This document shows positions 1 through 13,020 of a stretch of 64,000 nucleotides of DNA, piece by piece. The position numbers were made by a program, and so were the translations under genes. Source of the stretch: Notamacropus eugenii (Eukaryota; Chordata; Mammalia; Diprotodontia; Macropodidae); contig NC_092872.1 in NCBI RefSeq assembly GCF_028372415.1, forward strand, positions 279,933,206-279,997,205, written 5' to 3'. Positions within the stretch are counted from its first letter, which is position 1; each line of letters begins with the position of its first letter. Under the pieces are notes generated by a model that saw only the letters and a program-made list of their open reading frames with translations, was not told where the DNA came from and did no database searches.

Positions 1-368
1 CTGGGAGGAGTCAGGAGTGCAGCCTAGAGAGGAATGAAAAACATATATTAAGCATTTACCATGTGCTAGGAATTGTGCCATTAATGTACAAAACTCAGAC
101 TATTCCTTCCTTCAAGGAGATTCATGGGGGAATCAGCACAGAGAGCAGAGTGGCTTCCAGAGAGACTAGTTTAGGTAGATCTAAGGATAGTGAGTGGAAC
201 TGTCAAGGCAGAGATGGACAAGCTTTTTCCTGAAACTTTAGTAGTGTCAATTTGATGATTATCCTGTAGCAAGAGGTAAAAAGTAGGCATTAACTGTAAC
301 ACTGACTTGATAAAACTTTCTCTGATAGAAAGCACTCTGATCACGTCCCTATTTCATGCAGGTACAAA
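1..368 (+). other. 5' flank or intron before the gene 1 ATG, with a SINE relic
   Basis: Bases about 35-135 resemble the marsupial SINE/MIR-like text 'catttaccatgtgctagg ... ccttcaaggag'. The rest looks unique. The splice acceptor at 360-361 implies this stretch is intronic in the gene 1 transcript. No promoter is visible. Confidence 0.6.
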
Positions 369-473
369 ATGTGGTGGGTTTTAGCCATGGCATGTGTCTT
401 TCACGTCACTGGGAATGTCCATTGTTGGTTTGCAGAGGTCCGTCCAGACAACCCAGAAGCACATTTGAATGTT
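369..473 (+). CDS. Gene 1 coding exon 1 (signal peptide)
   Basis: Encodes residues 1-35, starting [15 protein letters not shown]. It ends at LNV before donor GTGAGT in phase 0. N34-V-S forms a sequon across the junction with exon 2. An acceptor AG at 360-361 lies only 7 nt before the ATG, so the 5'UTR must begin in an exon further left, outside the window. Confidence 0.92.
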
Positions 474-3400
474 GTGAGTAGTTTATAGTATCAGCAAAAA
501 TAGATTGAAGCTGGTCATGTGACTATTGATGGTCTCCAATGTTTTGGAGTTTATTAACTAGCCAGATGTGTAATTGATGTTTATTTGTTATTGTTGTTAT
601 TGTTTATTGTTTGAATGTGTAATTATTGTTTATTTGTTACATGTGATGCCAAATGAAATTTCAAAATTGTAGTGATAACAAAGGATTTGCTTTTTTCCCT
701 CTAGAGTCAGCTGATTTCCTACTGGGGCTATCCAAGTGAAGAGTATGAAGCTATAACTCAAGATGGTTACATACTTAAAATTAACAGAATTCCACATGGA
801 AAAACAAATGGCCCTCATTCAGGTATAATAAGTGTCAGGTTAAATTCTCTAATTTATATCAGTCCTGGGACCTGGAGCTCTTGCCTTTGCATGAAGAAAC
901 TCAGGTAAGAGAAATGATTTGAAACAAAATCAATTGTTACAAGTCAAGAGCTCTTCCTGCATGTCAAAGGAAAAGGAGAGGAGTATTTGATTCTCTAGTG
1001 ACTGGTGAAAAAAGAGACTATTGCATGGGATTGCTCTATTCAATAGTCAAAGGAGTAAACTATAGATGCAGATAAAAGTTAGAGAAATAAGATCAAGCCT
1101 CATATAGAATATCATGATCCATTAGGGATACCACATTTCAGGAAGATAGTGAAAAGCTAGAGGATACTCAGAGAAGGGTGCGGGGGAAGTGTGTAAAGTC
1201 CAGGGTGCGGGGGAAGTGTGTAAAGTCCAGGGGGTAGGGTGAGTTCCACGGTGAAGAGGCTTGTGAGGTATGGTAGAGAAAGTTGGAAAGGACAATCAGG
1301 AAGGCAGCCTGTACAAGAATGAAAAACGTGTTTTGAAAGGTTGGATTGGGATCAAAGACCTCACCATATAAGTCTCAGTTGATTCAATTGCTGATTTTAG
1401 ATCTATTCTGTCTCTGGTAAAGACTCAGAATAGAGGAAATATAGTACCTGGCTTTTAATATTACAGTGAATAGCTTCTAGATGAGAGGATTCAACTGGTC
1501 ATTCTTGGCACCTAAGATCAAATTTTGGTGCCACAGATGGATGTTGCCAAGAGTCAGATGCAAAGCAAACCTCCCCAACATTTGGAGTTATCCAGAGATG
1601 AAAAGAGTGGCCTCAAGAGGCCATGAGATCCCTCTCCTTGGGGCACATACTTCCCCTTGTCTTCTGTGTTGTGAATGGGTCCCTGGTGGACCCTGGGTCT
1701 GGCTTGGAATCAGTGATGTCTGAGGTCTCATCTAACTCTGATTGTCTAGGATTCCAAATCCAGAGCCTTTTTAAAACAGATCACATGGCATTGAGCATAT
1801 GCCATAGGCATCACTGGGTGTATCCTCTTCATTTTGTGTATTGGCTTTTGATTATTGGATATTCTAACCACTCTTTGTTAAAAGAGGAAGAAAAAGGACA
1901 AAGTATCATTCTTGTTATGCAGATAATCCATGAAATGTGGACAAAGAAAACTTTAATAGTTTTGAGGAAATTAGAAAAATTTCGGATGGATATAACCCCA
2001 GGCATTCTTTGAGACATTTTACATTTTGACAGACATCCTATCACTAAACATTTCCCATGTTTCTTTCTCAGGTAGGAGGCCTGTTGTTTTTCTCCAGCAT
2101 GGTTTCCTCCTGACTGCCAGCTCCTGGATTTCTAACCTGCCAAACAACAGCCTGGGCTTCCTCCTGGCTGATGCTGGTTATGATGTATGGTTGGGGAACA
2201 GCAGGGGGAATATTTGGTCCAGGAAACACCTGTATTTATTGCCAGACTCCAAAGAATTCTGGTCTTTCAGGTAGGGAAACAAATAGTATTTCACTTCTGA
2301 TTTGCAAAAACAATGGCCTTATTTTGCAAATTTGCAAAGCATTTGCAAAACAAGGGACATTCTTTAAAAAACACATTTTTTTTTCAATTTATTTTATTTT
2401 TAGTTTTCAACATTCATTTCCAGAAGATTTTGAGTTTCAAATTTTCTCCCCATCTCTCCCCACCCACCCAAAAACACCATGCATTCTGATTACTCCTTTC
2501 CCTGATCTGCCCTCCTTTCTATCACACCCCTCCCTTCCCTTATCTTCTCTCTTTTCTTCTAGGACAAGATAAATTTTTATACCCCATTACCTATATTTCT
2601 TATTTCCCAGTTATATGCAAAAACAATTATCAACATTCATTCCAAAAACTTTGAGTTCCAGCTTCTCTCCCTTCCTCCCTCCCTACCCATCACCACTGAG
2701 AAGGCAAGCAATTCAATATAGGCTATGTATCTGTAGTTTTGCTAAAGACTTCTATAATAGTCATGTTGTGAAAGACTATTTCCCTCCATCCTATCCTGCC
2801 CCCCTTTATTCTATTCTCTCTTTTGATCTTATCCCTTCCCAAAAGTGTTTACTTCTAATTACCCCCCTCCTCTTGTATTCCCTCCCTTCTATCATCCCCC
2901 TCACATCCCACTTATCCCTCTCTCCCCTACTTTCCTGTAGTGTAAGACAGATTTTCATACCAAATTGAGTGTGCATGTTATTCCCTCCTAAAGCCAAATA
3001 TGATGGGGGTAAGCTTCACTTTTTCCCTCTCACCTTCCCCTTTTCCCCTCCATTGAAAAAACTTTTTCTTGCCTTTTTCATGAGAGATAATTTGCCCCAT
3101 TCCATTTCTACCTTTCTCCTCCTGATATATTCGTCTCTCACCCCTTAATTTTATTTTTTAGATATTGTCTCTTCCTATTCAACTCACTCTGTTGAATATA
3201 TATATATGTATGTATGCATGTATGTATGCATGTATGTATGTATGTATGTATAATCCTTCCAACTACCCAAATACTCAAGAGTTACAAGTATTATCTATCC
3301 ATGTAGGAAAGTTCAACTTTAGTAATTCCCTTATGATTTCTTTTTCCTGTTGACCTTTTCATGCTTCTTTTGATTCTTGTGTTTGAAAGTCAAATTTTCT

Positions 3401-6400
3401 ATTCAGCTCTGGTCTTTTCATCAAGAATGCTTGAAAGTCCTTTATTCGATTGAATTCCCATTTTTTCCCTTGAAGTATTATGCTCAGTTTTGCTGGCTAG
3501 GTGATTCTTGGTTTTAATTCTAGTTCCTTTGACTTTTGGAATATCATATTCCAAGCCCTTCCATCCCTTAATGTAGAAGCTGCCAGATTCTGTGTTACCT
3601 TGATTGTATTTCCATAATACTCTAATTATTTCTTTCTGGCTGCTTGAAATATTTTCTCTTTAACCTGGGAACTCTGGAATTTGGCTAAAATATTCCTAGG
3701 AGTTTTTCTTTTTGGATCTCTTTCAGGAGGTGATCAATGGATTCTTTCAAATATTTATTTTACCCTCTGGTGCTAGAATATGAGGGCAGTTTTCCTTGAT
3801 AATTTCATGAAAGATGATGTCTAGGCTCTTTTTTTGATCATGGCTTTCAGGTAGTCCCATAATTTTTAAATTGTCTCTCCTGGATCTATTTTCCAGGTCA
3901 GTTCTTTTTCCAATGAGATATTTCACATTGTCTTCTATTTTTTCATTCTTTTGGTTTTGTTTTGTAATTTCTTGGTTTCTCATAAAGTCATTAGCTTTCA
4001 TCTGCACCATTCTAATTTTTAAAGAACTATTTTTTCAGTAAGCTTTTGAATCTCCTTTTCCATTTGGCTAATTCTGCTTTTTAAAGCATTCTTTCCCTCA
4101 TTGACTTTTTGGGCCTCTTTTGTCATTTGAGTTAGTCTATTTTTCAAGGTGTTATTTTCTTCAGCATTTTTTTGGGTCTCCTTTAACAATCTGTTGACTC
4201 ACTTTTCATGCTTTTCTTGCATTGCTCTCATTCTCTTGCCCATTTTTTCCTCCACCTCTCTTACTGGATTTTCAAAATCCTTTTTGAGCTCTACCATGGC
4301 CTTGGACTATTGCATATTTATTTTGGAGGTTTTGGATGCAGAAGCCTTGACTTTTAGGTCTTCCTCTGATGGTATGCATTGTTCTTCTTTATCTGAAAGG
4401 ATGAAAGAAAATACCTGCTCACCAAGAAAGTAACCTCCTATTGTATTATTCTTTTTCCCTTTTTTTGAGCATTTTCCCAGCCAGTTACTTGACTTTTGAG
4501 TTCTTTGTCAAGAGGAGGGTATTCTCTGGTGAATTGTAAGTTCTTACTTCCTCCAAGGTGGCACAATTGAAGGAGAGGAGTTACTCCTCTCCTGACCTGT
4601 GCACTGGTCTGGGAGCAACTACAAGCACTCTTTTCTGCGATAAGAATTCCCTCTCCAAAGCCTCCACTAGCTCCACTATACCAGTGCTCCTCCTCACTCT
4701 AGGGCCATCACTCAGGGCTGAGATTCAGATCAGCAGCTCAATTCCTCCAGGGTCTTTAGACTAGGGCTCCAACAATGAAAGGTTCTGGCACCTGGGGCCG
4801 AGACTAGACCACTGTGTTCCCTTCTCTCCCAGGTCAAAGAATTTTCTCACTGACCTTTGAAGATGTCTTTGACATTTGTGAATTGAGGAATCTGGGACCT
4901 GTAGCTGCTGCCAGTGGTGCCTTGAAGTCCATTCTGACCCTGTCCTTGCTGTGGTGTGGCCAAGGTTGTGCTGTGCTCTGCTGTGCACTTGGTGTGATCG
5001 ACCTTTCCTGTCAGTCTTCCAGGCTGCCTTGGGCTGGAAATCTCAGTCACTGTGTTGTTTTCTGGCTTCTGCTGCTCTAGAATTTGTTTAGAGTAATTTT
5101 TTGCAGGTATTTTGTGAGCTGTGGGAGGAGAGCTTCTAGAGGTGCATCCTTATATTCCTCCATCTTGACTCTGCCCCTTAAAAACACCTTTAGAAAACGA
5201 ATAAAATATGAGTTTCAGGAGTCTTCTCAAGTAAAGGTTCAGAAATCTTTTCAGAAAACTTGTTTTGCATGAAGACTTGTGTTGAAAGATTTAGGTGGGA
5301 TAAAAAGGAGCTAGACTGTTTTCCTGCACATTCCTTTCCCTCTTCCCTAACTTAGCCTTCCTCTCAGCTCTGGTCTTTGGGAATAAAGGGCAGACCAAAG
5401 GAAAACAAGTGGAGGGAATAGGAGGAGGGAGAATGTATGGGCATAGGATGGACTGGGCAAAAATGCTCTATGTTTACACAGGAACCAAAGAACAAATCAC
5501 AAAGTGCCACACAGACCAGAAAGCATCTTCCCATCACCCTCTGTTCTTGAAATTTTGTTTTTCCCAGGGTTTCATTTTACAGAAAACCATACATTTCTCT
5601 TGGCTAAAGTTAAAAAGAGGCAGCTAGATGAACAAGTATGTAGACTGCTAAGAGTTGGAGTCATGAAGACCTGAGTTCTGATCCTACCTCAAATTCTTAC
5701 TTGCTATGTGACCCTAGACAAATTACCTACCCTCTTATCTGTTGGGATTGGAAGCTCAAATCCGTGTGGACGATCTCGGGCGGGTAAAAGTGGGACTTCT
5801 AAATCTTAGAGTCTTACGAGGCCCTCCATGAACAGCGGGGGTTCGAGAAGGTCAAACTGAGCTAGCTCGGCTAGCTCGGGTATTTCCGCCTCTCCCCGGG
5901 AGATACGTGATGGGTGGAGTCTCCCTGCCCTCGAGATTGTCCCGGATTGGAGCACACCTAGTTACCTAACAGCACGGTATTGAGATGCAAACTGTGCGGC
6001 TGAAGATTAAGTAGGATTGAGGAAGCCAGAAAGCTCTCTCTTAGCACGTGTGGAGCCAAAGAGGATAGTAGGGCTCCGCTTCTTTTCTTTCCTCTCTCCC
6101 CTCCCCCTCTCTCCCCGCTTGTACTTCTACTTCCAATCCCTTAAGCTTAGCCTCCTTAGGAAATCTCCCCCTCTTCCTCCTAAGGAAGACCTCCCTGCAC
6201 TTGTAACCTGGGCCCTGTAATAAAGCTCAACCCCTGTTCGACTCTGGAACGTCCTTTCTCTCATACGTTTATCCGGTTTGGCCAACCGAAGACCTGGGAC
6301 AGGTAAGAAAGACTCGGGTGAGTTCTGATCCTACCTCAAATTCTTACTTGCTATGTGACCCTAGACAAATTACCTACCCTCTTATCTTTCTTAGTTTCTC

Positions 6401-9400
6401 TTCTGGAAAATAGAAATAATAGTAGCTCACTTACCAGGGCTGTTATGAGGATAAAATGAAAGGAGGAATCATTGATTTATTGTGCCTACTAAGTGCCAGT
6501 ACTTAAGTGCTAAGTACTTAACAAATATTATCTCCTTTGGTCCTCACAATTATCCTGGGAGATAGATTGTGTTATTAATCCCATTTTACAGTTGAGGAAA
6601 CTGAGGTAGGGAGAGGTTAAGAGACTTGTCCAGGGTCATACAGCTAATAAGTGTCAGAATCTGGATTTGGACTCAGGTCTTCCTAACTCCAGGCCCAGAA
6701 CTCTGTCCACTGTTCTACCTATCTGCCATGATAATATATGAGATAATAATCAATCTCCACCAGTGAGGAGAATCTTTCAGCCACTTGTAATATATGCAAA
6801 ATGCTTTGTACATCTAACAACTTTATATTAGTGTTATCTATTACTAAGAACTTTTGAAAAGAGCCCTCCAACTCTTTGAAAGATTACTTTTTCCTATTGT
6901 TGTACTAGCTGTAGAAGTTCTTTGTGTAACTGCTTCTTCAATGGAACTGTGACCTCAATTACATGGACTCTCTTCTCTTGTTGAGCTCAAGCCGTTCAGA
7001 TTTTCTCATCTAACATGATTGTTGTCCTTGTTACTCCATCAATGAATGAGTGGTCCAGATGTTGGGCTAAATGCAAGGAATACAAATATTAAACAAGGAA
7101 ACAGTTGCTGCCCTCAGGGAGCTTATGTTCTGCCAGAGGAGACAATATATACCTATATAAGTGTATCCAGAATCCAGATAAAATCAATAAAGTACTTTAA
7201 AGAGGGAGAATCAGAGCCTGTCTCCCTTTTGGGAGAGACACTCCTCAGGTTCCTTTGATACTTCATAGACACCACAAAGACATGAAGTCTTTGGAAGCAC
7301 TTCCTTGTCCAACCACACACATCCTCGGGTGGGGGGAATCTTTGATGCCACTTGTGCATGAGTCATTATGGGTGACATGAATCTAAAGGTGGGAATTCAT
7401 TTTTGATGTCTTTCATCTAGTTTATTTTGCCTTTTCTTCCTATAGTTATGATGAAATGGCCAAATATGATCTTCCAGCCATTCTTGACCTCATCAACAAA
7501 GAAACTCGGCAGAAGAAAGTATATTATGTGGGACACTCGCAAGGCACCACCATTGGTATGCCAAGACTGTCTTTTGGATAGTGGTGGAATTGGACCCTTT
7601 TAGAATTGAAACTGCAGCCAATCAGGGGAGAGTTCTTATGAAAGGTTATGGACTATGTTGTTGCTCAGTCATTTTCAATCATGTTTAACTCTTCATGACC
7701 CCATTTGGAATTTTCTTAGTAGAGATGCTGAAATGGTTTGCCATTTCCTTCTCCAGGTCATTTTATAGACAAAGAAACCTTGGCAAACAGGGTTAAGTGA
7801 CTTGCCCATGGTCACCAGGCTAGTAAGTGTCTGAGACCAGATTTGAACTCAGGAAGAGGAGTCTACCTGACTCCAGTCCTGGTACTCTAATCCACTGTGC
7901 TCTATGCCACCTAACTGCCCCCTCGAATCATTATAGAAGGTTGCTTTAGCTGCTTTTTGTATTCTTCCTGGGGCAGAAACAATCTACTGTAGTGGTCAGA
8001 GAGCTGGACTGATAGAACACCTGGGTTCACATCCTACCCTAGATTTTAACTACAGTAGAGTGATCACCTACATGTCTCTCACCCCTTAGATTCCCACCTC
8101 TCTCCCCCATCCAAAATACAGAATGGATTTTTACATGCCAACCCTTCTGGGCTATTGTGCAAGAAATGTTCTATAAAGATGAAGGTTATTCTCAGAGCAT
8201 TTTTGGTTACTTCATATAACGCTATGGGGTATTTTCAAAGAATGACCTGATAAGCATTTGACCTGAGAGGGACCCTAACTACTTAGTTATTCAGGCAAAG
8301 GTAGAGAGCTTACAAACTCCCTGAGGACCACCTTGGAACTGTAGGCCAACTGTAGGTAGGACCTGGTGGCCAAAGCCAGGTGACAGTAATCAATGTGGAG
8401 TTGGGCCCCTTTCAGCACCAATTCCCAAGTCATGCCATGAGAGATGGCTATAAGAACTAAGAGACTGGTTGTTTATATTGTTTTCTAATGAATGCCCAAA
8501 TTTGCCAGACTTCCCATAGCAGCCCCTTGATTGACATACCTTTGGTCCCCTCATTTACATTCCCTGCAGATCATACCAGCTCAAATGGACATTAGATTTG
8601 GCTCAGATGGAGAAGAGATTCCTATTGATGACCTTGGTTTGAGCCTTAACGTATGGTCATCCATTCTTTTTTTGAAGACTTCTAATGAAGGAGACCCAAG
8701 CCTCCCATGCTAGTCCATCCTTCTTTGGGGTGGTTCCAATTGTTTTGAAATTTTCCCTCACATCTGGCCTAAACTTGCCTCTGTCCAGCTTCCCCCATTT
8801 TTTTCTAGTTTTGACCTCTGAGACCAAATAGAACAAGTCTGATCCCTATTTGAGACAGCTCTTCAGGTACACAAAGACAACTCTCAGATTCCCCTAAAGT
8901 CAGGTCTTCTCTGGGCTAGTTCCTTTGATCAATCTTCATTTGATATGAACTCAAAACCCTTCACTATCCATGTGGGTTGGATGCAGTAAAATAATATTGA
9001 TTATTTTCATTTACCTCAATTGGTGCTTATCATTTCTTTCCAGTCTCTATGCAGCACAATAATCTTGAGGGTGACAGTTTAGTTTTTGTTTTATTTAATT
9101 ACAGAAATCACCAGGCAGGTTCCATCTTCAGTCTTTTCCTCACATACCGAGGTCATCTGTATACTGGTCAATGACATCTGTGAGGAAGAAGTGAATGGCC
9201 CCTTTGCACGCAGGGGCATTTAGTCCAGAGAACATGACTCCTGCAAGCTCAAATGCTTTCTATGTGCTTGTAGAGAATCTTCCTTTGTTGCAGTTCAGTT
9301 TAATTATGTGCTTTTGATTTAAGTTGACATGTCCTCTGGTTTGGTCTTGTTCAAAGGAAGACATCAGGTAGGATCTTATGAACAATGATTTTTAACAAAA

Positions 9401-12400
9401 TGTGTACTTAAAATGTACTTTTAAACCTGAGGGTAGCTTTAGACCCTCTAAAGTCAGTGGGCTATAGGACTGAATTTCCTTCTGTTCTGTTTCATGGAAC
9501 ATTTGTGCAATGTAGCACACATTTTCCCAACATCATTTTGAATTTTCATTTATTGTTCTAAAGTACTAGCTATGGTGGTCCCAACCTTGACCATCATAGA
9601 AAGTTTTCTCCTTAATCCATTTATTCTTCACCCCTACCCCCATTCAACTAAGGTTCTTCTTCCTATGCTCTGTGCTAGATGCTGTGGGGTACAGGAAGTG
9701 ATAATAACAGTAGACATTGGGTTGGTAAAGTTCTCTACATACCCTATCTCACTTGATAGTCACACCAGCCTTAAAACATGAGGATTCTTACTATCCCATT
9801 TTATAGCATAGAATTGAGACTCATCGACAGTAAGTGTCAGAGGCAGGAGAATGTTGATGGGTATGAAATTGTGAAAAACTCATACAAAGTATAGATGTGA
9901 AGGGGGAAAGACTGGAGACAGCGAAACCATCTAGGAGATAATGAGCAAAGTCTAGGCAGGACATAATCAGGGCTGGAACTGGGTTGCGGGCTCTGAGATA
10001 AGAAGGGAAGGATGGATTTTAGTTGCTTTTTCTCTTGCAGCCTTTGCAGCAATGTCAGCCAATCCCAAAGTAACTGAAAGAATCAAGATCAATTTTGCAT
10101 TGGCTCCAATTTCCATTCTAAATGATTTGCATGGTCCTACCTTGCTCCTGGCACAACTCCCTGCAACATTGTTCAAGGTAAATGATACTTAAAATAGCTA
10201 TGAACTACAGAAGGCAGAAGAAGAGGGCCTGAATGAAGGATGCTCAGGACCTTCTGAGATCTTGAACTGTAGAGACCCAGAGGCACCAGAGGGATTGCCT
10301 TGAGTCCAATGACTTCTACTTCTTGGGGCTACGCCCTCATGGCTCATTGAGGTACAGAGTGTTGGATCTTCAGGGTAGTCTACGGTGACTTGGAACAGAG
10401 CCCTGGGTTAACCCGTCTGAGCACTGTCAGTTTTTCCCTGGACACTGCTGCTCCTAGTGGCTTCCAAGACCATTGGTCTAGATTTTAATCCTGCAGGAGA
10501 TTTCTGGGTGAGCCCTTTGTGCTTGCTGCCTCAGGATGCACAGCATCACAGGCTAAGAGGGTCTCTGGGCAATCTTCATTTCTTCTGGAAGGCTGCCATT
10601 TTTCATACCTTAACACATGATGCTCTTTCATGGTGTTCTTCATTTTCTGTCTGACTTTGAGGGTGGTTCTTGGGTGGAAGAAGCCACTCACTGTATTTGT
10701 TCATTGGATATTTTTATCGTTATTTGGGTTAGTGAGATATTTCAGTTTTTGTTTCATTTGGGTACCCAACTTGGCCAGAAGTGCTCTATATTCTTTATTT
10801 TTTTTTATAAATTATTTGTTTTCAGTTTTCAACAATCACTTCCATAAGTCTTAAATTTTCTCCCCCCTTTCCCCCCCTCCCTCCCTGAGATGGCATGCAA
10901 TCTTATATGGGTTCTGCACAAACATTCTTGTTAAATACAATTTCACATTAGTCATGTTGCATAGAAGAATTAAAAAGAGTGGGAGAAACCATGAGAGGAA
11001 CCAAATCAAACTAAAACATAACACAAGAGAAAATATTCTGCTTCATTCTGCATTCTGATTCCATAGCTCTTTCTCTGAATGTGAATGGCATTTTGCCTCA
11101 AGAGTTCTTTGGGAATGTTTTAGGTCCTTCCATTGCTGTGGCTAAGTCTATTAGAAACAGTCTTTGTACAGGCTGTTACTGTGCAGTGTTCTTCTGTTTC
11201 TGCTCATTTCACTCAGCATCAGTTCATATAGGTCCTTCCAGGTCTCTGAAGTCCTCCTGTTCATTATTTCTTATAGTACAATAGCATTACATAACTTATT
11301 TAGCCATTCCCCAATTGATGGGTATACCCTCGAATTCCAGTTCTTGAACATCACAAAGAGAGCTGCTATAAATGTTTTTGTACATGTGGGAACTTTTCCC
11401 ATTTTTATGATCTCTTTGAGATACAATCCTAGAAGTGGTATTGCTAGGTCAAAGGTTAAGCATATTTTTGTAGCCCTTTGGGCATAGTTCCAAATTGTTC
11501 TCCAGAATGGCTGGATCAGCTCACAGCTCCACCAACAGTGAATTTGTGTTCTAACTCTCCCACATCTTCTCCAGCATTTATTGTCTTCCTCTTTTGTTAT
11601 GTTAGCAAATCTGATAGGTGTGATGTGGTACCTCAGAGTTGTTTTGATTTGAGTCTCTCTAATCAATAGTGATTTAGAGTATTTCTTCATATGGCTATAG
11701 ATAGCTTTAATTTCTTCATCTGAAAACTACCTTTTCATATCTTTTGACCATTTATCAATTGGAAAATAACCTGTATTCTTGTACATTTGACTCAGTTCTC
11801 TATATATTTTAGAAATGACGCCTTTATCACAGACACTAGTTGCAAAATTTCTTTCCCAGTTTTCTGCTTTCCTCCTAATCTTGGTTGCATAGGGTTTGTG
11901 CAAACACTTTTCAATTTAATGTAATCAAAATTATCCATTTTGCACTTCATAAATGTTCTCTGTCTCTTGTTTTATCTTCATATTCTTTAAAGAAAACTTT
12001 TCTGAAGTGTTTCCTGTTTCTTTTCCCCTGCAAGAGTTCCATTTCCCCCTGTATTGTTGCCTTTCTGAATCTTCCTAGACGCACCAGATAGTTTCCTTCT
12101 CCTTGCCCTTCACTCCTCTCTCCTATCTGTACTTGAAGTCTCCTCTCCCCTTTCTTTTCTTATAGGCATAGAAAAGTCTGTTTTAATTTGGGTGAATTTT
12201 TTTTGTTTTTTTACCAGTTTTTTACCAGTGTGATTTTTCTCTGCTTTCTGGGTCACATTCATTGTCCATCTGATCAGGGGGACCAGGGCAGTGGGATGTT
12301 TTAAGACAGTAGCATTACTGTCCTATTCTAAAGATATCTGTTTTTCACTTGTGATTCACAAAAGAGCTACAAATATGACCCTCTATGAAGGGGCCTCAGA

Positions 12401-12977
12401 ATGATTTTGGCTGCCCTTCAGAAATCGTCCTGTCTATCACACCCCTTAGGCACACAGAACCTATCCAGGTGAGTTGGGGAGGAAGCCAACAGCTTACCTT
12501 TTTTTCTAGTCGACTTGACTCCAGTAGCTAAAGCCAGGTTTCATCTCCCTGTGCCTCACTGACTTTTTGCCAGAAGGGCAGGGCAATTTGGGGAATTTGT
12601 GGCTTTGCTCTTTGAGATGTTGCAGGACTAGTTCCCTTTGGACACTGACCAGGGTTTTAGAGAGATGAGTAGGGACATCTATGGAAAATGATCCCTGGCA
12701 GTGAATTTCTGTTAAGCAATGTCGGAATTCCTGAGAAACCCAGCCCTACTGTGCAAGTGGGAGAGGACAGAGCTCTGCTATGGATCACTGGCATCTTTCT
12801 CTAACCTGCCTTTTGCAGCTCTTGTTTGGAGAAAAGGAATTCCTTCCCAACAACTTTTTAGTCCGCTTCATCGGTCAGGATCTGTGCAACCGAGAATTCT
12901 TTTCCTCGATTTGTGACAACTTCTTATTGGTATTAGGTGGATTTAATACCATCAATTTCAACAAAGTAAGTAGCCAT

Positions 12978-13020
<43 letters not shown>

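Noticed and set aside
2171..2968. Pyrimidine-rich plus-strand open frames of 117-133 codons
   Set aside because: The first includes a frame shadow of lipase exon 3; the rest is the complement of the HAL1 polypurine 3'UTR, where stop codons are rare.
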